A stretch of DNA of 15,805 nt, taken from the NCBI GenBank assembly GCA_003857395.1, contig RPRC01000158.1, forward strand, positions 1-15,805, written 5' to 3'. Positions 1-6,711 of this stretch are shown here, in pieces; within the stretch, counting starts at the first letter, position 1, and every line of letters starts with the position of its first letter. A program made the translations under genes and the position numbers. Source of the DNA: Geobacter sp. GTDB taxonomy: Bacteria; Desulfobacterota; Desulfuromonadia; Geobacterales; Geobacteraceae. The notes below the pieces were generated by a model. It ran no database searches. It had not been told where the DNA came from and saw only the letters and a list, made by a program, of their open reading frames with translations.

Positions 1-239
1 CCCATGGCCTGAGCATCAACCGCCTGGCCCGGGAGATTGACGTTCCGCCTGGACGAATCAGTGAAATAATCCATGGCAGAAGGTCGATTACTGCCGATAC
101 AGCTTTGAGGTTGGGTAGGTTTTTCGGCGTATCGCCGGAGATCTGGACTGGCCTTCAGGCAGATTACGAGCTGAGGCTTGCAAAACGCAGGGTAGGGCAG
201 AAAATCGAAGAGCGGATAAAGCCTCTTGAGGCGGCGTAA
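1..239 (+). CDS. higA: HigA-family antitoxin (Xre-type HTH), 5' end missing
   Basis: An open frame enters from outside the window and ends at TAA 237-239, leaving 78 codons. The translation begins HGLSINRLAREIDVPP and continues through GRISEIIHGRRSITAD and ALRLGRFFGVSPEIW. This is the helix-turn-helix signature of HigA antitoxins, which bind DNA as dimers and neutralise the HigB ribonuclease, usually encoded just upstream. Family members are about 90-105 residues, so only the first 15-25 residues are likely lost and most of the HTH domain is present. The C-terminus is basic and helical (LAKRRVGQKIEERIKP), as usual in the family. The HigB toxin, if present, lies outside the window. Family assignment is confident; whether a toxin partner exists cannot be seen. 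Confidence 0.85.
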   Translation, partial: HGLSINRLAREIDVPPGRISEIIHGRRSITADTALRLGRFFGVSPEIWTGLQADYELRLAKRRVGQKIEERIKPLEAA

Positions 240-293
240 ATAAGAGTATCCGAAAATAGTCTTTCAGTTGGTGCCTCTTAGTGCAGAAAGATC

Positions 294-310
294 GAGCCTG
301 CATCAGGCTC
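294..310. other. Perfect short hairpin downstream of higA
   Basis: GAGCCTG and CAGGCTC form a perfect 7-bp inverted repeat around a CAT loop, 55 bases after the higA stop. There is no T-run after it on the plus strand, so it is not a canonical intrinsic terminator. It could stabilise the 3' end of the higA message. Apart from this and the hairpin at 372-395, the stretch 240-464 shows no gene. Confidence 0.4.
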
Positions 311-371
311 CCCAGCGCGGATGATTCTGGGCACTGGTATGAAAGCCTATCACTGTAACGGGTTTGGCTTT

Positions 372-395
372 GACCCGCCGGGTTTAGGGCGGGTC
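372..395. other. GC-rich hairpin between higA and the exported-protein gene
   Basis: GACCCGCC and GGCGGGTC form a perfect 8-bp stem around an 8-base loop. No U-tract follows on either strand, so termination is uncertain. It lies between two convergent genes, where a bidirectional transcription barrier would make sense. Confidence 0.35.
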
Positions 396-423
396 GTAAG
401 CCATGTTGGAATTGTCTTCATTT

Positions 424-456
424 AAAAAAATGATTACTTATCAGCTCCTCAATCAT
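424..456 (-). terminator. Possible weak intrinsic terminator of the 465-1361 gene
   Basis: Reading the minus strand downstream of the stop codon, ATGATT and AATCAT can pair as a 6-bp AT-rich stem with a 15-base loop, followed by seven T residues (complement of 424-430). Position and T-run fit a terminator, but the stem is weak. Confidence 0.3.
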
Positions 457-464
457 CCACTTTT

Positions 465-1361
465 TTAGAAAGACTTCTGATATAGGATTTCTCCGGTCTG
501 GACAACATAGTAAACTATTTTTTTAACATCAAATGGCACCGCATCTTCTTCAATTTCTATTTTAGTTGGATGGTCGTAAGTTGGTTCGCTATAAATACCT
601 TTTCCCTTTATTAGTTTAACATCGGTGACGTTACCTACGTACAAAACCCCTACTGTTTTATCTTTCAACTGACGTGCTTTATCTAATGGTATTGTAAAGT
701 TGCCCCTGTATTTCTGGCCTAATATTCCAGCTGGTGGATCAAACATTTCTTTTACAAATGAGCTTTTTTTTGAGAGTGACAATGAAAACTTTAGACCCTC
801 AGTTTTATTAATATTAAGAGTAGCTCCAAATGCATTACTACCAATATAAGAATCTTCCTTTCTGTAAATAGTTTCTACAAAACATGTTACTGAATTCTTA
901 TCTGATTCTTGAGCTGAATACCATATTACGTTATAAATTTGAGTATCGGCGTTATATTGAAATGTAATACCTCTAATTTGGAACGCATAAAGTTCATTGG
1001 TACTTATAGGCGCAAGTAAATTGTTTTTGTTGGCAGTACGTTTGTTATACTCTTCTGTTGTTTCATATTCCCCTTTTTTTAGTCCAGAGGTTTTTTCCTT
1101 AAACATTTTATGAAATTCAATGGGGTTTAATCCCTTGTACCCTTCAGACAAACGCTCAACTCTATCATCAAATGCGACTGGCTTCCAAGGTTCAGGAATT
1201 GGTTTTTCTATTTTTGTTGTTATTGGAGTTTCACTTGGTTGAGTAGGTAACTTAGAAACAATCGTAATTTCTTTTTGTTTTTTGCTCTTAGAAGTTTTAT
1301 CTGCCGCAATGGCAACTTGCGAAAATGACAAACAAATAACTAAAATAACAACATATCTCAT
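465..1361 (-). CDS. Exported protein of unknown function
   Basis: The start at 1361 (ATG, 298 residues) is chosen because GGAG lies 7 bases upstream and because it places the signal peptide MRYVVILVICLSFSQVAIAA at the N-terminus; an in-frame ATG at 1382 would prepend seven residues and has no obvious ribosome binding site. After the predicted cleavage site comes a Lys/Ser/Pro/Thr-rich linker (KTSKSKKQKE through IPEPWKP), then a folded region containing KKGEYETTEEYNKR, a motif I have seen in assorted exported proteins of unknown role. The remainder looks mainly beta-rich. No enzyme motif or lipobox is visible, so a soluble periplasmic location is likely. The gene is clearly AT-richer than the trb genes, suggesting separate acquisition. 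I do not recognise a family and assign no function. Confidence 0.8.
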   Translation of the reverse strand: MRYVVILVICLSFSQVAIAADKTSKSKKQKEITIVSKLPTQPSETPITTKIEKPIPEPWKPVAFDDRVERLSEGYKGLNPIEFHKMFKEKTSGLKKGEYETTEEYNKRTANKNNLLAPISTNELYAFQIRGITFQYNADTQIYNVIWYSAQESDKNSVTCFVETIYRKEDSYIGSNAFGATLNINKTEGLKFSLSLSKKSSFVKEMFDPPAGILGQKYRGNFTIPLDKARQLKDKTVGVLYVGNVTDVKLIKGKGIYSEPTYDHPTKIEIEEDAVPFDVKKIVYYVVQTGEILYQKSF

Positions 1362-1422
1362 CAAAATCTCCGTTAATAGCATTTATAGCTGTTAATACCT
1401 TGGCTAAATATGAGCTTATTCT

Positions 1423-1866
1423 TTATAACTCAGCCCATTTTGGCCAAGGCTCTGACGAAAAACTTTTGATTATCCGCAAGCCTTCCGCTGAAAATGGGAT
1501 AAAATAGGCAAACCGTACTCGACCGTTTTTGATAATGGGACCATTTATTAATGCCAGCTTTGATATTTCAGTATTGACTAAGTTCCGATGTATGGGTGTT
1601 TTCAAATCATAGTAGTTCGTTGAAAACATCCATCCTTCTCCGTAATCAGAGAATGGGACATAGCAGGACCTCCCATCTTCTTCGGCTTGACTCAGAGCAA
1701 CTAAATGCATATTCTTGTAGTGAACACAAATGTCACCTTTCTTTACTTGACCAACTGTTTCACGAAAAGTCAGGCGAGTAGTTTTTGAACTGCTGGATAC
1801 TACTTTGTTGGCTCTTTCCAATTCCCAGTTTTCACCTTGATTACACCACCAAACGCTAGATCCCAT
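1423..1866 (-). CDS. Small protein resembling EVE/PUA-like (WWxNQG) domains
   Basis: The ATG at 1866 (147 residues) is preferred because GGGAG lies 7 bases upstream; an in-frame ATG at 1911 would add 15 residues but lacks a good ribosome binding site. The protein starts MGSSVWWCNQGENWELER, followed by a TFRETVGQVKKGDICVHY segment and a tail YFIPFSAEGLRIIKSF ending in WPKWAEL. The order WWxNQG, V..VkkGD..fHY, then a short tail with WP.W resembles the EVE-like modules at the N-terminus of McrB-type GTPases and next to HNH or other nuclease domains, where they are thought to read modified DNA bases. Here the module stands alone with no nuclease or ATPase attached or adjacent. Base composition is AT-rich. 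Function as a modified-base reader is inference from the fold, and the fold call itself is from motifs only. Confidence 0.6.
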   Translation of the reverse strand: MGSSVWWCNQGENWELERANKVVSSSSKTTRLTFRETVGQVKKGDICVHYKNMHLVALSQAEEDGRSCYVPFSDYGEGWMFSTNYYDLKTPIHRNLVNTEISKLALINGPIIKNGRVRFAYFIPFSAEGLRIIKSFSSEPWPKWAEL

Positions 1867-2028
1867 TGAAATCTCCCATGAGTTATTACTTTCTTTGATC
1901 TGTCTTGTCATCGGCCCCGTTCTTCGATCGCGCGACCGAATAACGACTTAGCGGTGAGCCCCTGCTCATCAGGGTAAATCTGGACAGAAAATACTTAGGA
2001 CCTCAAAATCAAGAAATCGTTATCGTAC

Positions 2029-2102
2029 CTACAGAGTGTTGTTGGGGTCCAGCGCGATGAGCTTTTCCCTGATCTGCAGCCCCTTCAAATTCCACTGCCT
2101 AG
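2029..2102 (-). pseudogene. 3' remnant of the IS-split TPR gene
   Basis: Read on the minus strand from the CTAG at 2099-2102, this stretch encodes R-QWNLKGLQIREKLIALDP-NNTL and then TAG (2029-2031). It matches the repeat unit of the gene at 3754-5454 (for example QWYLKGLEIAEKLVALEP). Joined to the last codons before the insertion (DPNQA), it completes the final repeat in frame, giving an ancestral protein of about 581 residues. The stop falls where other repeats continue with Y-L, so the ancestral end may itself be a decayed repeat. The 117 bases between this remnant and 1911 hold nothing I can identify. Confidence 0.85.
2099..2102. repeat. CTAG target-site duplication, left copy
   Basis: CTAG directly abuts the left end of the insertion sequence and is repeated at 3779-3782. 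Removing the element plus one copy restores the repeat-gene reading frame, which is strong evidence that it is a 4-bp target duplication. Confidence 0.85.
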
Positions 2103-3778
2103 GAGTCTGTCGGACTTGACCTCGCTCTTGTGGAGTACGGTAAGTCAGCCAGCCCCGATTTGGTTGGTTAACTTAAAATCTCATCCATAGGGTCCACATT
2201 ATCTGGTGAATCTGCTGTGGTTTTATCATTTCCATGCTGTGTTTGCTCTTTTTTAACTTATCTGGTCAATACATGCAGCCTTTTAATGTTAAAGGCCATG
2301 CAGACAAGGTTCCATTCGCCTTTTACTGCTTCGAAACCACGCAGCATGAAGCTTCGAAAGCCCATGACCGCCTTGATGATTCCAAAGACCGGCTCTGATG
2401 TAACCTTTCGCTGTGAGTAGACTGCCCTGCCTGCTTTTGTCTTCAGACGATGTTTCATTCTGGTTACGGAGTCAGCATCGTCAGGCAGTGGTGGAGGTTC
2501 TGTGAATCGGTCCCATAATGGCTGGTTGTGCTGTTGTCGATCCACGGCGATGTACGGGATAATCTCCTCGTCCTCGCAAGCCTTGACGTTGGTTTCGCTG
2601 AAGTAGCCACTGTCGGCAATCAGTTCTGTGGCGGTGCCAAGCTCTTTCGGCAGTACGGCAAGATTTTCAAGGGTCGGAACCAGTTCCTGCTTGTCATTCG
2701 ACTGCTGGGTGATATGGGCAGAAACGATGAGCTTTGTTTTTGTATCGACACCAGCCTGGGCATTGTAGGCCTGCTCGAAACCACCGCCGGAGACCGGCAT
2801 GATCCGGGACTCTGCTTCGGTCAGGTTGACCTGGTCTTTGGAAGTCGGACCGGGTTCCGGCGGCTTGGGTTGTTTACCCTTGGTTTTTTTGCCGGTTTCC
2901 TGTTCTTTCTTGGCCCGTTCAGCTACCTTTTTCTCATAGTCAGCCTGTTCGCGGGCATGGCGTTCGGCGGCACGTTTCTCGATCTCGGCCTTGGCAGCGG
3001 CGATTGCATTAAGCCGCTCTTCCCGGCGTTCAAGTTCTTTAGGGATGCTCATACCGTCTGGCACATCGGCATGGTCGGCAGCTTCAGCCTTCTTGAGTAG
3101 CTCGTCAACCTCGGCCTTAATCTGCGTTTCAAGCTTGCAGGCATGCCCATAGCTCAAGGCTTTGTGCTTGGAGGCATTCGCTTTGATTTTGCTGCCATCA
3201 AGGCTGACTTGACCTAGCTTCAACACCTTCATCTGCTGGGCGATCATGAGTATCTGGGCAAACAATTTTCCAAGCTGCGGCAGAAACCGGCGACGAAAGA
3301 CGGCAATAGTGTCATGGTCCGGATGCGTATTTGCTGCAATATAACGGAATGCTACCGAGTCGTAGGTATTGCGTTCCAGTTTACGACTGGAAAAGACTCC
3401 GGTGGAATAACCATAAAACAAAAGCGCAACCAGCATCTCGGGGTGGTACGGCTTGGAACCTTTGCCGGCATATGAATCTCGTAAAGAGCGCAGATCGAGT
3501 TGTTCCACAATCTCGACCACAAACCGGGCAAGATGTCCTTCAGGCAACCAGTCCTGTAACGATGGTGGGAGCAGATATGGTGTTTTCCGGTCAACCTCGA
3601 CAAACTTGGATTTCATTGCCACCTCCGATATCTAACCAGTTGATATTACTGGATAAATATACAGGAAAAACCGAAAAAAGCAAGTTAAAACAGACCGTTT
3701 CGTGAATAAATACAGCTGGTTAAACAATTAGAGCTATCGGGGAGTTGCCAGGCTTAAAACGTTAAGTCCGACAGACTC
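2103..3778 (-). mobile_element. IS1182-type insertion sequence, complete
   Basis: The element is 1676 bp. Its ends are inverted repeats: the left end reads GAGTCTGTCGGACTTGAC (2103-2120), and the reverse complement of the right end reads GAGTCTGTCGGACTTAAC (3761-3778), 17 of 18 identical with the first 15 perfect. Both ends abut CTAG. One long transposase frame on the minus strand fills most of it, with about 155 bp of non-coding DNA on each side. Perfect ends, an intact transposase and an intact target duplication suggest a recent and possibly still active insertion. It interrupts a tetratricopeptide-type gene. Confidence 0.92.
2258..3616 (-). CDS. IS1182-family transposase (DDE type)
   Basis: The ATG at 3616 (452 residues) has GGAGG 5 bases upstream; a GTG two codons earlier is the alternative. 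The N-terminus (YLLPPSLQDWLPEGHLARFV) is the DUF772-type domain of IS1182/IS5-like transposases, with PYHPEMLVALLFYGYSTGVF following. Candidate catalytic residues are the Asp in VSLDGSKIKANASKH, the Asp in LIADSGYFSETN, and the Glu in RKVTSEPVFGIIKAVMGFR. Between the first two lies a long Lys/Glu-rich probable coiled coil (roughly residues 165-265), ending in a KGKQPKPPEPGP linker, which is usual in this family. No frameshift or premature stop is seen, and length is normal for the family. It would cut and rejoin the element's ends; the conserved C-terminal helix (NLVCMAFNIKRL) is intact. Confidence 0.95.
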   Translation of the reverse strand: MKSKFVEVDRKTPYLLPPSLQDWLPEGHLARFVVEIVEQLDLRSLRDSYAGKGSKPYHPEMLVALLFYGYSTGVFSSRKLERNTYDSVAFRYIAANTHPDHDTIAVFRRRFLPQLGKLFAQILMIAQQMKVLKLGQVSLDGSKIKANASKHKALSYGHACKLETQIKAEVDELLKKAEAADHADVPDGMSIPKELERREERLNAIAAAKAEIEKRAAERHAREQADYEKKVAERAKKEQETGKKTKGKQPKPPEPGPTSKDQVNLTEAESRIMPVSGGGFEQAYNAQAGVDTKTKLIVSAHITQQSNDKQELVPTLENLAVLPKELGTATELIADSGYFSETNVKACEDEEIIPYIAVDRQQHNQPLWDRFTEPPPLPDDADSVTRMKHRLKTKAGRAVYSQRKVTSEPVFGIIKAVMGFRSFMLRGFEAVKGEWNLVCMAFNIKRLHVLTR

Positions 3779-3782
3779 CTAG
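3779..3782. repeat. CTAG target-site duplication, right copy
   Basis: CTAG directly abuts the right terminal inverted repeat and matches the copy at 2099-2102. Here it overlaps the Ala-Arg codons of the interrupted repeat unit. Confidence 0.85.
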
Positions 3783-5301
3783 CCTGATTAGGGTCGGAAA
3801 TTTTACTCATATTGTAAAATGTGATGTATAGGTCGTGCAGATATTGTACGTGGTCGGGGTCCAGGGCAATGAGATTTTCCGTAATTTCCAGCCCCTTCAG
3901 GAACCACTGCCGGGCCTGCACCGGGTCACTGCTTTCGTACAAGCTGCCAATATCGCTGAAGGAGATGGAGAGGTGTCGTAGGTATTCTGTGTTGCCGGGA
4001 TCCAGGGCGATGAGCTTTTCGGCAATTTCTAGTGCCCTCAAGTACCATAGCCGGGCCTGCATCGGGTCACTGTGTTTGTCCATTCTGCCCATATCGATGA
4101 AGAATGTGGATAAGTCGCGCAGGTACAGTGTGTTGTCGGGGTCCATGGCGACGAGCTTTTCCGTAATTTCCAGCCCCTTCAGGAACCACTGCCGGGCCTG
4201 CACCGGGTCACGGTGTCTGTCCATTTCACCCATATTATTGAAGGAAGTATAGAGGCCGTAGAGGTATTGTGTGTTTCCGGGTGCCAGGGCGACCAGCTCT
4301 TCCGCAATTTCCAGCCCTCTCAGATACCACTGCCGGGCCTGCACCGGGTTACTATGTCTGTCCATGTTGCCCATTTTGCTGAAGGAGGTGGAGAGGTTGT
4401 GCCGGTACAGTGTGTTGAATGGCTCCAGGGCGATAATCAATTCTCTGATCTCCAGCCCCCTCAGGTACCAGTGTCGGGCCTGCACCGGGTCATGGTGTAT
4501 GTCCACTTCACCCATATTATTGAAGGAGACGGAGAGGAAGCTAAGGTATTTTGAGTTGCCGGGTTCCAGGGCGACGAGCTTTTCCGCAATTTCCAGTCCC
4601 TTCAGGTACCACTGCCGGGCCTGCTCCGGGTCACGAAGCCTGTCCATGTTGCCCATCTGGTTGAAGGAGGGAGCGAGGTCACTTAGGTATCGTGTGTTGT
4701 CGGGCTCCAGAGCGACGAGCTCTTCCGCAATTTCCAGCTCCTTCAGGAACCACTGCCGGGCCTGCACTGGGTCACTGTGTATGTCCATGTAGCCCATATG
4801 GCTGTAGGAGTTGGAGAGGTTGCGCATGTATACGGTGTTGTCGGGCTCCAGAGCGACGAGCTCTTCCGCAATTTCCAGTCCCTTTAGGTGCCACTGCCGG
4901 GCCTGAACCAGGTCAAGGTGTTCGTATAGGTTGCCAATGTTTATGAAGGAGATCGAGATTAGGTACAGGTTCGTATTGCCGGGTTCCAAAGCGATTAGCT
5001 TTTCTCTGATCTCCAGCCCCCTCAGGTACCAGAACCGGGCCTGCACAGGGTCACTGTGTCTATCCATTTCACCCATTTTGTCGAAGCAAAAGGAGAGGTA
5101 GGTCAGATTTTGTGTATTGCCGGGTTCCAGGGCGACTAGCACTTCTGCAATTTCCAGCCCTCTCAGGTACCACTGCCGGGCCTGCACCGGGTCACTGCGC
5201 CCGCACATATCGCCAAAGTATCTGAAGGAGGTTGAGAGGTCTTCCAGGTACAGTGCTTTGTCGGGTTTTTCCGCGATTTCCAGTCCCTTTAGGCCAGGGT
5301 C
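3783..5301 (-). repeat. In-gene tandem DNA repeats of about 141 bp
   Basis: The coding array is also a DNA repeat. Blocks such as the one encoding GLEIAEkLvAL and QARQWyL recur with few changes every 132-141 bp across the gene. Most units are 46 or 47 codons; unit lengths differ by up to 3 codons, and the first (5194-5301) lacks about 10 codons in the middle. High similarity between units suggests recent expansion by unequal recombination, so unit number is likely to vary between strains. Open frames on the opposite strand of this stretch are by-products of the repeats. Confidence 0.85.
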
Positions 5302-5454
5302 AATCAGTTGTAATAAGTTTGAATAATCTTTCCCAATCAGTACCAATCCCTTTCGCTTGAAATACACCTCAAGTTTACCGTCGGGCCTAACACCTTTCAC
5401 CAACCCAATACCCAGAGAATTATGTCGGATTACATCACCATTCATGAATGACAT

Positions 5455-5785
5455 TATTACCTCAATACACTACTGTCTGGTAAAATTTCAATACCATACC
5501 CTCGAAAAGCAGTTATTGCAAATCGTAGCGTGCTGCAAGTTAGTTCCATGCGGCTATGCTGTTAAGGCAGTCGCTCTAACTTTTTCAGTAAAACCGGTCT
5601 ATTGAGGATTTGTGCCCAGTTTTGTCCCTGTATGGGTCCCCAAGCGGATAGATCTGGGCGCTAGCAGAGTATCTATCTTTGTGATGGATTGCTATAACCG
5701 GCGACGACGCACCCTTTCGAATTCCACCGAGGTATTTGAGAAGCGCCCAATGTGTATATTGTCAGGTCGATTATCTGGGCTAGGT
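5455..5785. other. 331-base gap with no recognisable gene
   Basis: This lies between the start of the repeat gene and the end of the HEPN gene, both on the minus strand. It must hold the repeat-gene promoter and probably the terminator of the DUF262-HEPN unit, but no convincing consensus promoter or hairpin with a T-run is visible. Plus-strand frames here (about 74-82 codons) lack similarity to anything I recognise and lack good ribosome binding sites. Confidence 0.5.
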
Positions 5786-6709
5786 TTAATAGCAGTGCCA
5801 ATCATTAACCTTATTGTATTCATCAAATACGACTAACGTTTCATTGTTGAGGCTTGCGCGCGAATGGGCATCTGGAAGTAATAAGCCAATATTATTATTG
5901 ATTCGGTAGGCTCGACTATTACCCTCCGTGTACTCTTTCCATTTTCCATCAATTTTTTTTATTGTTCTAAATTTAATATCAGAAGCAGATAAAACTTTTG
6001 TTCCAGATAAAAATTGACAGTCATTAAGTTTAATTAGTGCAAGAGCTTTGGATGAAAGGCAATCAAAGGTCAATGCAATGGCAATTGCCTCAGCAACATA
6101 TTGTTGAATGTCGGTTTGGGGAGTGTCTGCATTGGAAACATGAGCAGCTTTATGCCTTCTTTTTGATGCATTTTGGAAAGATACCTCAAGAGGCAATGCT
6201 GTAAGTCCGAGCCTAGACGACAGCATTGACATTTGCCCCCAAGGATTTTCTATCCCGAAACATTTGAGCATTTTTTTAATTGTTTCGTCCTTAATGTTCG
6301 CTTGATCATGATAGAAGGCATGGGGTGTAAGTTCAAAATTACTAGTTGCCGTAGATGATATTTTCAGGGAATGTTCTTGAATATATAAGATTTTGTCCTC
6401 TTTTGGGAGATAACTCATTTGATAATTAAGTGCAGAAATTGCTTCAAATGTGGAAGCGTACCTTAGTTTCTCTGGCAGTGCTGTGAATTGCACCGCTGAA
6501 TTACCGATTTCAATCATGATTTCGGAAGATTTCTTTTTCATGAAATCTTCCAAAGTTGCAAATCCGACGACAGCAAGCCCATTCCTTAGTAGCCTGGCAA
6601 CTTCGTTGTGTTCGCGTTCTGATAGTGGTCTATCCTTTACGGATTCTATTTTTAACGATTTATCGAGAGATTTAATTCTCTCGATAAAAGTTTCTTTTGA
6701 CGGTGGCAT
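5786..6709 (-). CDS. HEPN-type putative ribonuclease
   Basis: Protein of 307 residues; ATG at 6709 with AAGGAG 8 bases upstream, inside the end of the preceding gene. Residues 180-195 read NASKRRHKAAHVSNAD: R185 and H190 form the R-x4-H motif that is the catalytic signature of HEPN ribonucleases, in a basic helix followed by an Asp. The surrounding sequence is mostly helical (residues 1-110 and 195-225), as in RiboL-PSP/MAE_28990-like HEPN proteins; the last 80 residues look like a separate beta-rich domain. The start lies 2 bases after the stop of the DUF262 gene, so the two are almost certainly co-transcribed and translationally coupled. HEPN proteins usually act as RNA-cleaving toxins or abortive-infection effectors held in check by a partner. 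The ribonuclease call rests on the motif and helical context. The gene is AT-rich, like its partner. Confidence 0.7.
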   Translation of the reverse strand: MPPSKETFIERIKSLDKSLKIESVKDRPLSEREHNEVARLLRNGLAVVGFATLEDFMKKKSSEIMIEIGNSAVQFTALPEKLRYASTFEAISALNYQMSYLPKEDKILYIQEHSLKISSTATSNFELTPHAFYHDQANIKDETIKKMLKCFGIENPWGQMSMLSSRLGLTALPLEVSFQNASKRRHKAAHVSNADTPQTDIQQYVAEAIAIALTFDCLSSKALALIKLNDCQFLSGTKVLSASDIKFRTIKKIDGKWKEYTEGNSRAYRINNNIGLLLPDAHSRASLNNETLVVFDEYNKVNDWHCY

Positions 6710-6711
6710 AT

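Larger units (their letters stand above)
3754..5454 (-). pseudogene. Tetratricopeptide-like repeat gene, 3' end cut off by the IS
   Basis: The start (ATG at 5454, GAGG upstream) begins MSFMNGDVIRHNSLGIGLVKG. Residues 1-50 look like a small SH3/KOW-like barrel (GDxIRHNxxGIGxVKGV, then a basic beta-rich stretch). From residue 52 the protein is a tandem array: one shortened repeat, then ten nearly identical 44-47-residue repeats of the form DPvQARqWyLkGLEIaEkLvAL-PgNT-YL--LS-SF-nMG-mDrhs, and the beginning of another. Each unit reads as a TPR-like helix-turn-helix pair, a scaffold for binding proteins or peptides. The last eight residues (RSLSDLTF, stop at 3754-3756) come from the insertion sequence; the natural end lies at 2029-2102. 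The truncated protein may still be made and keeps almost all repeats. No catalytic domain or signal peptide is visible. Function unknown. Confidence 0.85.

Noticed and set aside
88..303. Minus-strand frame opposite higA
   Set aside because: Antisense to a clear HigA coding sequence, low-complexity basic translation, no ribosome binding site.
1912..2028. Possible small RNA or gene between the EVE-like gene and the TPR remnant
   Set aside because: Only a short CCCTG/CAGGG inverted match around 1961-1975; no promoter, terminator or coding signal.
2528..3100. 190-codon plus-strand frame
   Set aside because: It lies antisense to the transposase coding region, which has full motif support on the minus strand.
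3821..5326. Several plus-strand open frames of 69-173 codons
   Set aside because: They are opposite-strand by-products of the tandem repeats, with the same Arg/Ser/Cys-rich peptide recurring and no ribosome binding sites.
5357..5836. Plus-strand small frames in the gap between the TPR and HEPN genes
   Set aside because: No recognisable domain or ribosome binding site, and they overlap real gene ends on the other strand.
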